From: Thamnaconus septentrionalis
Lineage: Eukaryota; Chordata; Actinopteri; Tetraodontiformes; Monacanthidae
Reading direction: 5' to 3'
Assembly: GCA_009823395.1 (NCBI GenBank)
Contig: CM020520.1
Span: 3,262,501 to 3,326,500 of the forward strand
Length of the DNA: 64,000 nucleotides
Below, one piece after another: positions 22,311 through 33,936 of the stretch; within the stretch, counting starts at the first letter, position 1, and every line of letters begins with the position of its first letter. The notes beneath the pieces are model-generated. The model saw only the letters and a program-made list of their open reading frames with translations, did no database searches and was not told the origin of the DNA. The translations under genes and the position numbers were made by a program.

Positions 22311-23369
22311 CCCACTCACTCGGAGCCCAAACGGCTGCGTGGCACCGCCGTAATATAAACCATCATCCATATCAGAGCAGATGCTGCAGTGCGATACTGA
22401 GCCCCTAACTGGAGATCAGACGTTGGTGGCGTCGTCCAAGGACAGCGCTGTGTTTTCCGCCGTTTGGAAGTATTTGAACGCAGCGGTCGCATTGAGGCGC
22501 AACTAAGCAACTGGTCCGGCTTCGGGGGTTGTTTGCCTGTGGTGGGAAAACGAGCGCGTGCATCCGGACAAGTTCTACCAAGCAAGCAAGAGGAGACAAA
22601 GAGAATCTTTATTCCGCATTACGGAGTGCTTTTTGTGAACTTCTGTCAACACCATTTATGTGTGAGCCATGCGACAGCAGCCGACAAGTGGGAAGTGTGT
22701 CTTGGTTGGCCAAACCTCCCGCGGGCGTCTCACCTCTGAGTTGCAAGACTCTTATTTTCTATTTTATTGTCTTTGTCGTGATGCTATGCCACAATGCAAT
22801 GGGAGTCCTGCGAGGCGGTGGCAGCGGCGTGTGCTGTGGCCCGTTGTACAACCACACACTGTGAACACACAACGACCCCCGGGGAAGTATGCAAATTGAC
22901 TTGGAACAAATTGCCTGTTTCCCAGAAAAAAACAACGCGAGACGGTCCAGGTGTGAAAAGACCTTTAGTCTCTGTTCCGCAACTGATCAGCCTTTACTGC
23001 CCACAATACCTAGTTACCGTTTTCTCACTGTTTCTCTGGATCCACTTCCTGTTTAGCAAGTGGCTGACAGACTGACCCCACCAACAGATTAAAAAAGACA
23101 ATTAGGCAACAGGCGCAGTCTTCAAAGTTCCCTGCTTGCAAACTTCCACTAACCTATGGATATATATTTTGTTTTTGTTTTGAAATGATCAGTAAATAAT
23201 GGGAAGAGGTAGTTGAACTCTGATGGTCGTTGTCCAGTGTCTCTGCCCCTCTCCCCCCGCTCCTGCAGATCGTCACCTGTCTCAGCGCCTCCGCCAGCAG
23301 GACAGATTATTGGCCCAGCTCTGCTCTTTAGATGATTACAGGTCCATGTGAGCGCCTGTGTGCTGGTCG
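22311..23369. other. Unassigned non-coding stretch
   Basis: Unique sequence; ATGCAAAT (POU octamer) lies at 22889-22896. No gene is seen. Confidence 0.35.
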
Positions 23370-23421
23370 CTGTTGTTGTTGTTGCTGCAGCTGCTGTTTG
23401 TGGTGGTGGTGGTGGTGGTGG
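23370..23421. repeat. (GTT)n and (TGG)n microsatellites
   Basis: Adjacent trinucleotide arrays: GTT/GCT units, then about eight TGG units. The long glycine or proline open frames over it are spurious. Confidence 0.85.
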
Positions 23422-23469
23422 AGCAATCTCCACTGAAAGGCCAGCGTCGACCGCGTACGGGACGATCAA

Positions 23470-23600
23470 TACAGAGGGAGGCTGCTTGAAGGTCAGACGC
23501 TTTAATGAGAAGGCTCTAATTGCGAATATTCATCTTTTGAATGTTCACCTTTGGGATCAGGTCATCAATTACTCATGCACGCAGACAGAGAGAAGCTGCA
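23470..23600. promoter_or_regulatory. Candidate conserved non-coding element
   Basis: A unique block with CTCTAATTGCGAATATTC and GGTCATCAATTACTC. Confidence 0.25.
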
Positions 23601-25549
23601 CACCTGAGCTGCGGTGCTCAGGAAAGAAAAGCCTGAGGACTGTTTATGCATCCAGCGGCTGGTGACAGTCTTCCTTATCTACATTATCATCTTGCACTTC
23701 CTGTTTTTATGTTCATCTAAGAACCTTTACCTCCTCCCACTTCCAGCCTTCCCCTCCCCCCCTCCCTGCCATCACAGTATCGACTTGTATTCTTTTTAAT
23801 TGTGGGCATATGTTGTTTTTCATCCCTCTAATATAAAACAGGACATTCTCTGTGTTTTGTCCTCGTCGTCCTTCCGGTGGAGCAGAGGAGATGACTTTGC
23901 GCGCAGGCTGTAATTGTTCCGTCATTACCTTGTTAACATGAATGATTTCTATTGTACTGGGAACAATGGCAGCTGATAACAGCCTGTCTGAAGTGCATTA
24001 GAAATTCTGTCCAGGGTCAGAATTTGGACTGGTTCGGCATGGTTCGCAGATCAATTTGGGTTAGCATTAAAAGTTAAAAGCTGCACATGTGACTGGAATA
24101 ATAAAATAGCCCTTAATTGCAAGAGCCAACGAGGGGGAGGCACATCAGGGAGGAATGAATGATTCCAGGAATTATTCACAGGCTTAAAAAAGATGTTACA
24201 TGAATGAAAGCCTCCAGTCTCCAAAAAGGAGAATGTCTCGTCTCTAAAATTCTACCCATCAACATCTCTCCTGTTGAGAGACATGGGTTCTGTACTTTCT
24301 TCAGTCAGGTAAAATTCAATCCGATTTGAGATTCCAACGATGGGAGCACGTTGGTCCATATGTACCAGGTGTTGAACTCAAATAAACCCTTTTGACGTGA
24401 GCAGAGTTTTACTCATGTTGACCACGAGCAGAAGAAGAAAGAAGAAGAATCTGGAATCTCTTCTGGAAACAAACCATGTTGTTGCTGCATGTCTCCAGAT
24501 ATTCCTGCTCCACCTGCGATATCAGCAGCAGCATTCCAAACAGGAAGTCGTGCTGAACCAACGGGTGCATGGAGGCCATGCGGAGTGAACAAAGGTTTTT
24601 TTCTTGTCCAAAGTGAAGCCTGTTGTGACTGGACCACACGGGATCAGAACGTTCTGATAAAGGGCGGAAGCATTTTCTTCCTCATTGTTGGTGTAAATAT
24701 TGCTACAGTTTGTGTGACTACTCTCACGGCGTGGAGGCAGAAGGTTGCTGCAGAGCCCAACACCTTCCCCAAGCGTTCAAGCACTGGCAGCACAGAAGTA
24801 GGAACCTACTTGCTGACACATATCTGCTGTCAAGGTAAATCCACGCGTTTCTCCTGCAACAAGCGCAGCCCTTTTAATCCTCTCCGGCATTGTGGGTCTC
24901 CAGTCGCCTCTTTGTTCGACTGCTCGGAAAATCTGCAGGCAATTTCCATAACTTTGCTCCTCGCCGAAGTGCCGGGTGCAGGCCGGGGAGGAGGCGGGGG
25001 GAAGGGAAAAGTGCCAGGAGACGAAGGCAGAGGGAATCACAGCGAGTGAATAAAGGCAAAATGAAAACAATAAATCTTAAATGCAGAGCCGGCGCTGCCA
25101 CGCGATATTGTGTCGATTTGCCGCCGTTCAGAGGCAAAATAACTGTTGGTTCTACATTGATCTTAGAGAAGGGAGAAAGCGGCGTCGCCTGGCTGTTTTT
25201 ATTCAGTGGAGGGAAAAGAAGAAAAAAAAAGAAAAACAAAAATGACGGAAGGAAACGGAGAAAAGGAAAGTCCCACACAATTCATTCTCTCAAAAGAGTT
25301 GCGAGACTTTAGATAATGCTAATTAGGCGGCGAGACGCTGACTTCAACCGTCGGGTTAATTTCATCTCTCGCCGCAAAACGGAACGTGAAGCAATTACAA
25401 TTCCTGGTGAGATGCACGTGTGCAGGAAAAGACAAGACTGCGGCGTAGGCGGCGGTGTGGTGTTGCGTGAGTGTGTATGTGTGCATGCGTGATGACCGCG
25501 CGGATGTGAGCGTACGTGTGCATTTCACACGAACATGCACATGCGCCTC
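23601..25549. other. Unassigned non-coding stretch
   Basis: Holds a 186-codon open frame (24489-25049, +) that I reject: no domain, and overlapping minus-strand frames are open too. An A/G-rich run lies at 25210-25265. Confidence 0.35.
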
Positions 25550-25870
25550 ACAGTCCTTTTAGAGGCTTTTTAAATGTCATGCTGCCGCTGATGATTGACA
25601 TGCAAATTTATGGCTGGCAGAGAGGGCTAAATGAGAAGGAAGGTTGAGTGAAGCAGATAAGGGCATTGTTTCCCCGCTATAGGCTTAGGGGAGCTACAGC
25701 GGGGATTCATGGGGTTTAAAGAGGAAGTTAACCCCTGCGTTGCCACCGGGGCGCCAAAACATCACTCAAAGTCAAAGGAAGGGACCTCCAGTCGCCAAAT
25801 TCAAAGGATCCCGCGTCATTAAAAGCCTTGAATTTTCTAATTACCAGGCTCCTGATAACAAAACCGTGCA
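25550..25870. promoter_or_regulatory. Candidate conserved non-coding element with POU octamer
   Basis: Contains a perfect ATGCAAAT octamer at 25600-25607 next to GATGATTGACA (a MEIS/PBX-like TGATTGACA word), then a unique AT-rich stretch. Function is inferred. Confidence 0.3.
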
Positions 25871-25925
25871 GCTATGACGCCTCGTCGTGCTGCCAAAAAC
25901 ACACACACTTAGAGAGTGTGAAAGG

Positions 25926-25955
25926 AAAATAAATAAATAAATAAATAAATAAATA
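25926..25955. repeat. (AAAT)n microsatellite
   Basis: About seven AAAT/AATA units. Confidence 0.9.
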
Positions 25956-28714
25956 ACTTAGAATGCCTTTCACTTTTTGCGAGGGTCTGAAAGTGCCGCC
26001 GTTCGATAGCAGATGTTTTGAGTGCAGCTCGGCTAAGAGGTTTTTCATCGATCCGATGGCCGCGTCTCCAAAGGAAGCAGAAAAGATGTTGCTGCTACAC
26101 TGGGAGAGCAGGATGCAGAGAAAGACATAATAAGCCGATGTGATGAAGGCAAAGAGGAAAAGAGGAACTCCGTGAGCGTGTTTGATCACATGCACACACA
26201 CACACATTCGCGCACACGTGCACGGGCGTGTGCACGGTCCAGCGGTGTATGCCAATTTGCTCTTACATGCATGTTGTTGAGAGACCATCTGCGGTAAAGA
26301 AGAGGCGCGGCAGGAGACTGTGATAACCCCCAGTCCCGACAGAAGGCCTCTTTGTTCCATGTGCCATCATCCTCTTTTGTTTACCGCCGCTTCTCCGTCA
26401 GCCGTCCACATAGGAAATCAAACCGCTTCTGCTGAACGGTGCGGAGAGTCCAGCAGCAAGCCTGCTTATTTAGTTTTGCTCACCAGCGGGTTCAATGCTC
26501 CAGGGCTTTTTGGTCGGGTGGTGTGAACACGACCCATGAGATTTACAGGCAGCAGGCAGAGGATGTCTTTCCTGTCATGCCCACTAATTTCATGATCGCA
26601 CGGTTCCTTTTGAGCGGCGTGTCATACAGAGAGAGCAGGCTGACGCTAATCTCCCTGAAAGAAAAAAAAAAAGCCTTTTTAGAAGCCAATGTCGTCCTTT
26701 CTGTTTATAACTGCACAAAGGAGCCACAAATTCTGACCTGGCTTCGTAACTCCCCCTTCGGAAACTTTTGAAAAGTGCATTCAATCTCAAGGTCTTTTCT
26801 CTCCTGAGCCATCCGTGTCCTCCACCTTGTGTGGGCGTCTTTTTTTTTCCTTTCTCCTCCTCCCTTTGGAGCTGTCCGTCTCCCTCTGACAGGGTTAATG
26901 AGATGGCAGGACAAGAGGCCTTCAGCGGCCCCACTGTTCTTTATTTATGTTAAATCTTAATGTACTCACTATGGCGGGCCGATGTTTAACACCGCGCCCT
27001 TGGGCTGTTGCCGCGTCTTCATTCAATTCAACGAGGTGCCGGCAGGTCAGAGGAGCGGCAGCTGCTTCCGAGCTTCAGAGACGCAGGAAAGGAGGAGCAC
27101 GTTGTGATCCGCCGTCCGACTACTCACTCTGCTCTCCACCTCCGTCCGGACAGACAACCATTAATGAGGCTGGATTTATGAGGGGGGTCTCCAGGCCAAA
27201 AAAGGAGAACATTCTCATCTGATTTGATGAGTTCAATAAAGTTATCTGTCTTTTATTTAGTTTCTGACGTGCAATGTGACCTGAGAACAAGAATCTATAC
27301 TGAGCGTTCAAAACGTCCATGCCCACGCTGTGTTTTGCATGCGTGTTGAAGTCTAAGAAAAGGCAAAAAAGCAAAAGTGGTTTGTTATGCAACGTGAATC
27401 ACAGGAAACTCCTGCACCATGCGTCTGCTCTTGCTACACCATGGTTGGTTCTCAGACTCTGGGCTAGACACAGCAAAATGCATGCAACTATAGCAGCAAT
27501 CGAGCTAAAAAACAATAACAACAACAACCAGGCAACAAGTCTTTGCGCAACGCAACAACACACAAGGCAGAAGCAGTGATATTTTGCTTTGCCAGTTGGC
27601 CTGAAATTGCTTGACCCTTATCCCTGGTAGAGGCTGCCAGTCACTAATGGAAAATGTGTACAGACAACAGAACCCTAACTCAAGGTTACAGTGGGAGGCT
27701 GGGGGGAAACGCACTGTGGGCGCAACCGACGAGTTAAGGCGAGCGGCCTTGGCCCAGAGAATTTTATTTTTGGGGGACTGCTGGACCCACCACTTCTCTC
27801 CAAAGTTTGTTTTTTCATAAAGTCAAATATGTGCCGTCACAGAAAAAGCGGCTAAACATTTGGGGATTTGCCGACGGTCTCAACTTAAAGCGTGTCACCA
27901 CATCGCTCTCGTTGTTGTTTGATGACTCTGGTGCACGCACGCTACCTGTTAATGAGGCAATTAGGCTTCCTTGTGTGCACTCGCGAAACAGAAAAAAAGT
28001 TCAAACTCATTATATATAGCACATAATACATTACTTCATTAAACACTTAAAAAACATACTTCTTTCAACTTAAGTTTGCCTTCATTTGTCTTGTCGCACT
28101 TTTCTGGCTAACTGGGAAACTTTGTGAGAATAAATCTTTGACTTGCAAAATTAGATGGGGAAAAAAAAAAAGTTTGGGCTCCAGAAGCTCGTTTTTCTCA
28201 GCCGTTAATGATCTGACAACCACAACTCTGACAACTCCAGCACTCTGCTGCATTTTCACTCGCTGTTAGCCAATCGGCTTCCTTTATTGATACACAAGCA
28301 GGAGGTGTGAACGATGTGATGATCCACTGGATGCGAGCATGGACGCTGGTGAACCGCCAGAGACGCCGGCCTCATTGGCTGGTCAACTCCTGCTCCTCCT
28401 GTTCTACGACTGCTGCCCGTATAAGTGCAGTATAAGTAAAATTCATCATTATTATTATATTACTATAACAGTCCCCACTGGTGGCTGCCGCAGGTCCTGC
28501 GTTGCCTCGTCTGTTCAATCACATGGCATTCAGACTTTGCTGAGGACACACCTCTCCCCTCCCTCCCTCCCTTCTCCTCCTCCTGTGTTTTCCTCTCACA
28601 CTGGTCGTCCTCAGATCACACTCGCTGAGTGACAACAGGTAATTTGCCATGTTGGCGACAGCTGCCGAATTTCTGAGGCTTGATCCTCCAAACAATGCCG
28701 AGAATCTGGCCAAG
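25956..28714. other. Unassigned non-coding stretch
   Basis: Mostly unique DNA. Small repeats include CA near 26191-26207, an A run near 26659, ACA units at 27511-27529, an A run near 28158 and TTA units at 28447-28461. Open frames are short or overlapping. No gene is recognised. Confidence 0.35.
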
Positions 28715-28729
28715 TTTTTTTTTTTTTTT
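28715..28729. repeat. Poly-T tract
   Basis: A run of about 15 T, followed by G-rich sequence and then a long C/T tract. Confidence 0.85.
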
Positions 28730-28816
28730 GGTGGGTGGAGTGGGTTTGTCTCTTTTCTCTCCTCCTACCCCTTCCTTCTCGCTCTCTCTCCCTCCCTCCT
28801 ACTCTCTCGTCCGCAG

Positions 28817-29009
28817 TGCCTCGCCTGTAAAAATTGGCAAATTCCCCGCACTTTCACTTAAAATGTCCCCTACTGGAAATGAGAGGCATAAATCACGGCG
28901 CCGGCCTGGCACCAACGCGCCCGCTGTGTCACATGAGCTTGAATTTTTTACAACGCGGAGGGAAAGCGGCGGTCCTGTTGACACTTTCCAGCCTGGGAGC
29001 TACTGTTAG
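28817..29009 (+). other. Weak candidate terminal coding exon
   Basis: A very strong acceptor-like pyrimidine tract (28760-28813, ending CGTCCGCAG) precedes a frame open for 63 codons to TAG at 29007-29009. The peptide starts ASPVKIGKFPALSLKMSPTG. No polyadenylation signal is obvious nearby and no homologue comes to mind. The same interval has the texture of a conserved non-coding element, so coding status is uncertain. Confidence 0.2.
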
Positions 29010-29160
29010 TCAACCACTCATATCCATTTTTAATGAGCTCTCAGCCATGATATAGTGTAATTTCACCTCCAGGACCCAGCGACGCTATTTACCGCTAACG
29101 AGAAACAGCACAGTGCCGGCCAAGTTCCCCCCGATTGGAGCGTTTATGAAATTCGCCGGT
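28840..29160. promoter_or_regulatory. Candidate conserved non-coding element
   Basis: A unique block with AAATTGGCAAATTCCCC and TTTTTAATGAGCTCTC. It overlaps the candidate exon above; the two readings are alternatives. Confidence 0.25.
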
Positions 29161-30560
29161 TTACGACTCGGACAGGGTGTGTATGTGAGCACGGTGCGTC
29201 TTAATATTAAAGCGTGCGCCGCCACCGCAGCTCGCTTTTCTCCAAGCACGCTTAAACGTGTTTGTTTATTTCTTCCTCCTTCTTGTGGCAGCCTCACCAC
29301 AACTTGTCATTTAGAATATCAATCATCTTTGACCAGAAGCAGCCGCAGCCAAGGTAAAAATGAATTATAGTGCAGGAAGAAGAGTTTTGCTGTTTCCAAG
29401 GCAGCCTGATGTTGTTCGGGGCCAATGGTATTAAAGGCACTATTTTTATAAAGAAAAAAACTGTGTGCCGCCGATTTAAATGAATGCACTTTCACACTTC
29501 TGAAAAACAGGGCAACGTTCAACAGAGAGACAGAATAGTCTCACTGTTGCACTTATGCATGTTTCCAGTGAGAGATGCGAGGTATAACATCCACTCGGGG
29601 CTGTTTTGCAGCATGCAATTAGATGCCTCAGGCCAGTTCGGGTCATGCGTGACTTTCTCGGATAATAAGGACATCAAGTATTTCCAAGTTCTGCTGCCTC
29701 TCATCCAGTTATTTGTTTATTTAGCATCACACATTATAATACTTTAAACTTAGGAGAGAGAGGAAGCTGCTGCCGACTCAGACCTGAGGTTCCTCTCAAA
29801 GGTTCCAGCCAGTCCTGAAAATCCAACGCGTGGAGAGCGTGTGTGAGAGGCAGACAAAGCCAGCAGAAGTGCTGGAAATTGTGAATCGACTCATTAAAGC
29901 CAGATTGAGTCTTCAGAAAACTTAACTGCTCTAAGTGAGCTGAGTCACTTCCTCTGCAGGATGATCAGCGCTGTTGAACTTTCTTATCGGCTGTTCTACT
30001 GTTAAGATGACGATCTGAGGCTCCGTAAATCGTCACAATCGCCATCACTGCCTCGTCGTGGTTGTCGTTACCGATTGCAGGACAGCATCAATTTCCAATC
30101 GCTCACCAGTCAACTGTGTGAGTCTGACAGCTGGCATTTTGGTCACTGACGCTAACAGCTCCACCTCAGGCAAAAAAAAAAAAAAGCTAGAAAGCAACAG
30201 GCCAAAGAGACGGTATTTTCCGCCTCCAACACATTTTAGGAGCTGAGTGCTTTAAACTGGATCGAATAGATGAGACGTTATGAAACACTGACATTGAGAG
30301 AGGCGGAAGCTTTAAGGCTAAGAAGAGCCAGGGAGCCCGGTGGAGCCCAGACGGAGCACTCGGTCCGCCGCATCGCTTGTTTGTTTAGTCTCAGGTGGTG
30401 AAGCCGACCGTCCTGCGGCTGAAAGGTCTCGGTTCTCGACCTTTGGCCCCTGTGGTCTCTGTCTGCAGGTCGTCAGCGCCGGCGTGCACATGTGCGAACG
30501 GTGATGGCTTCTGATGTGCCGGTGGCATCTGGCCAGCGGCGCTCAGATGTGTGCGTAAGG
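29161..30560. other. Unassigned non-coding stretch
   Basis: Unique DNA with an A run at 30172-30185. No gene is seen. Confidence 0.35.
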
Positions 30561-30585
30561 GTGTGTGTGTGTGTGTGTGTGTGTG
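30561..30585. repeat. (GT)n microsatellite
   Basis: An uninterrupted GT array. Confidence 0.9.
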
Positions 30586-31769
30586 AGAGTGTGCGCATGA
30601 ACGGGTCAACGGTGAGTTGTTTTGCAAAGGGTTCCATCAATGAGTTCTATCTTCATTTGGTTCACAACTGAGGCTTTGCTTTGTTTTGTACATGTGCTGA
30701 CTGACCTATTGGAGAAGGTTTGGCTTAATGCACATCATTGATCTTGGTTTTTATCAACCCGGGCTAAATTTGTTTGATGGTGAAACAGTGATTTTTGTTT
30801 GTAACTATCTGGAAAAATTAAATTCCAGTCTCCAGTGGCTACATCAGAGTCTTACAAATGCAGCAACAAGACACCTGAAATGTGGCATTTCATACCCAGT
30901 ACAGGTAAAATTCTAAAGGACGACTCAAGTAATTGAACCAGTAGAAATGGGGGAAAAAACAAAAACAAAACACATACGTATCTCTTACAGTGGCACATTT
31001 TTAAGCGACACGACACAAAGTCAGAAGACGCAATTAGGACCATAACTATGTCCCAGCAGCTGCTCACTTTGCTAATGACTCACGCGGGGGAAGCAGAGGT
31101 GAGGCCCTCTGGCGGACGGGTCAGCTGTGGCACGGCAGGTTTCACCCGAGGCGGTTGCAGCTCGGCAAGACACAGCAGTGATAAACCTCCAGGATGGATG
31201 AGAGCTTCTGGCAGGAGGCTAAACTGGAGGCTGCAGTTCTGGACTCCAGACAAAAAAAAAAAGACAAGAGAAAAATAAATCAAGAATGTTTTCATGGGAA
31301 GAAAAAGACAGAGCAGGAACATAAATTAAGGGCAGACAGACATACGTAATTTTTGAGCACCAAGTAGCGCTTCAGAGTTATCACACGGCGGGCCCGGAAC
31401 AAAGACGGGGCGACGGAGGAGGCAGATGAAGCGGCGGAGAGTGGAGGGGGGTTTGAGGAATGAAAGAATGGCTCGGAGCTCGGCGAGTGTGTGAAGTGGA
31501 GATGAAGGACGGGAGAAGAAGTGGAAGTGAGGAGGCTGGGAGACAAAGAGCTGAACCAAAGGCAACTGACAACTGAGAGGTAGAAGTGTGTGTGCGTGCA
31601 CACGCAGGCACACGTGCGTGTTGATGGAATGGAGTGGAAGGTGGGCAAAGAGTGGAGGGTTTTATTGAGACGCGTCTTCTGTGCAGGCTCTACCACTCCG
31701 CCGCTAAGTCTCCCTCCTCTCTGCCGTTTATTACAAAGGCAGGGACAGCGGTCAGACCCCTGTCTTTTT

Positions 31770-31770
<1 letters not shown>
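30586..31770. other. Unassigned non-coding stretch
   Basis: Includes a 76-base splice-like segment (30829-30904, +) open in two frames, and purine-rich DNA at 31420-31540. No gene is called. Confidence 0.35.
31103..31115 (-). promoter_or_regulatory. CTCF-like motif (reverse orientation)
   Basis: On the minus strand this reads CCGCCAGAGGGCC, a close match to the CTCF core. It is one of the two best such matches noticed and is convergent with the weaker one at 19842. Confidence 0.35.

Positions 31771-31804
<34 letters not shown>
31771..31804. repeat. (GT)n(GA)n compound microsatellite
   Basis: About eleven GT units followed by GA units. Confidence 0.9.
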
Positions 31805-31934
31805 TGCCCGGCGCCTCTGCTGGCTAATAAAAGAAGGAGCATGGCTGACGCGTGGAAGTTTTTCACCCGGCAGAATCTTCTCCTGTCACGACGGGAGATG
31901 ACGTCGGCGGCAAAACGGAGACATGAGGTTTGAG

Positions 31935-32075
31935 AAGCATCGATACGTGTGACTGGTCAAATTAACTACGAAAGCAATTAGTAAGGGACCGTTTGAAGCA
32001 ATTAAACGGCTGACATTAGGGGAGCATGAGATCCTAACATTCAATTTGCGAGAGTCTGACATTTTTAATTGTTTT
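31935..32075. promoter_or_regulatory. Candidate conserved non-coding element
   Basis: Dense homeodomain-type words: TCAAATTAAC, AGCAATTAGTAAGG, AGCAATTAAACGG and TTTTTAATTG within 140 bp. Among the strongest enhancer-like textures in the window. Confidence 0.35.
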
Positions 32076-32429
32076 TCTCGAGGAGGGAAAAAGAAAAAAC
32101 GCAGACAGACTGATGGGAACCGACTGGGATGGATTCAAGTTATGATTTCAATCGAATTGAAACTTTAAATTGAACTTATTCCCGCTTTGAAAGATTCTTT
32201 TTAGTTTGGCGTAATATCACCGACGTGTCAGTGTCGGTGTTAAGTCATTTCAAAGTCAACTCTCACCAACTGAAGACCTCAATATGACGTTACATGGAAT
32301 AAAGACATAACAAAGCCCTGGTCAACAGGTTGCATGTGAGAGTCCACAGAGTGACACTGTCATCAACAATCACTGCAGCACTCTGAAAGGAAAGGAAACA
32401 GGTGAAAATGGTGGAATGTAAAAAATCCA

Positions 32430-32720
32430 AGAAGAATCAATTAGCGGGGCAAAGTCAAGAAATGATCCCGAGTCAAACGGCTCCACTCTTACGCACGTAG
32501 TAATTATTATCATTAGTGCTTACGAGCCTTTCATGATCCAATTAATGCTGCATTCTGCCGGTGTCGTGGGGTTTCTCATTTATTCCCACTGTTGATTCCG
32601 TTTGCCGGCATTATTAAAAGAAGAAAAAAAATTGTTATAAGCGCAATTAAAGTTCCCACTTTAGGATGTGTTTCAGGCTTAATTTATGTAAATTGCAAAC
32701 CAGGCCGCGTATGCCACTGA
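32430..32720. promoter_or_regulatory. Candidate conserved non-coding element
   Basis: Contains ATCAATTAGCGG, GTAATTATTATCATTAGTG, CCAATTAATGCTGC and GCGCAATTAAAG, all in unique sequence without coding support. Confidence 0.35.
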
Positions 32721-32859
32721 GTAGTCCTGGTCGCGCCGAGTTCAGTCGGTTTGATAAAAGTGCCGGCTGTTGTTTTTCCACCTTCCGCGGCAATGCGATC
32801 CTCGGCTACTTTGGAAAAGACAGACAAAAAGACTTGTCTTGCACGGAGCTTTAAATGGC

Positions 32860-33090
32860 ATCAATTACGGCGGGCACGACGTCTTCCTCGGAACATCGTC
32901 CATCAGCCACTTTTGTCACGCGCTGCGCCGTCGGTTGGCAAAAACAAGACGCCATGGCAACGCTGGAAATAGCCCCGCCCACACAACCCCTCGCCGTGGT
33001 AACCAGTCCGAAAACTGCGAGGTGATTATCTGGTTTGCCAGCCCCTCCCCCCTGCCTCGGCTCTGCAGTTAAGCCCGCCGAACGTCGCTC
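32860..33090. promoter_or_regulatory. CpG-rich block with RFX half-sites and GC box
   Basis: GC-rich relative to its surroundings. GCCATGGCAAC (32951-32961) and GCCGTGGTAACC (32993-33004) are RFX X-box-like. CCCCGCCC near 32972 is an SP/KLF GC box. No exon or TATA box is evident, so promoter versus enhancer cannot be decided. Confidence 0.3.
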
Positions 33091-33876
33091 CCCGCTAATT
33101 AAGTTTGTTTATAAGGCAAATTAAGTTTAGGAGGTGCGTGTGTAGGTGTAAGTAACCTTCACAGGGCGCAGACGGGAAGGGGAGGAGACGGAGGCGGGAG
33201 CGAGTCGCTCCGTGTGTGCATGCAGGGCCGCACACGTCTGCGAAGCGCCGGAGCCGCTTTATCAAAGGCACGTGATCCAGACAACTGCGCCCGCCTCGCA
33301 CCCTCATGCCCTCTACTCAGCAAAGCAAAGTTGAACCACTTCACCCCGACTGGATGATAGTGACACACACAATACACAACATTCTGTTCAACATACTTAA
33401 CACAATACTTTCAAAATCCTGAAGTATTTGATATGCTGGGGGAGTTAAAAGTCATTAAAAAAACCTCTGGGTCCGACATCGAGACATCGCAAGCTCTCAA
33501 ACTTTGCAGCGTGAACATATTTTGCACAGATGAGCATCAGGAGGTCACACATTTTCCTCCAGGACGACCACAATGAAGACAACTAGCCTCTCCCACAACT
33601 CCTTTTGCGTGCTTCTGACGCTCACTTGTCCTCACTTAGCCAGCAGCCCTTTTGTTCAGACGTTGTTAACGTTTGCTCCTTTCATTGTCAGAAGACATTT
33701 GCCTCCACCGGCGCCACACATAACAAACACCTGCATCTGAAAGTGCTCCCAGCGGCCGGCTGGTCGGCGCGCGCGTCAGACGACGCTCCCTTCAGTGCTG
33801 CTTCCTCACTAATCTTCATTTGGACCACTTAGAGAGATACTTAGTCATCTGCCCCGGTGTCATCTCTGCCTCACAG
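33091..33876. other. Unassigned non-coding stretch
   Basis: Unique sequence; no recognised gene or repeat family. Confidence 0.35.
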
Positions 33877-33936
33877 ACAGAGAGGGAGAGCGAGAGAGCG
33901 AGAGAGAGCGAGAGAGAGAGAGAGAGCGAGAGAGCA
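33877..33936. repeat. (GA)n / GAGC purine microsatellite
   Basis: GAGAGAGCGAGAGA-type imperfect repeat, about 60 bp. Confidence 0.9.

Noticed and set aside
24489..25049. 186-codon plus-strand open frame with a hydrophobic stretch
   Set aside because: The hydrophobic segment derives from T-rich DNA. Minus-strand frames are open over the same bases, and no motif or splice context supports it.
30829..30904. Splice-flanked 76-base plus segment
   Set aside because: Two frames are open, the peptide is unremarkable, and the acceptor tract is A-rich.
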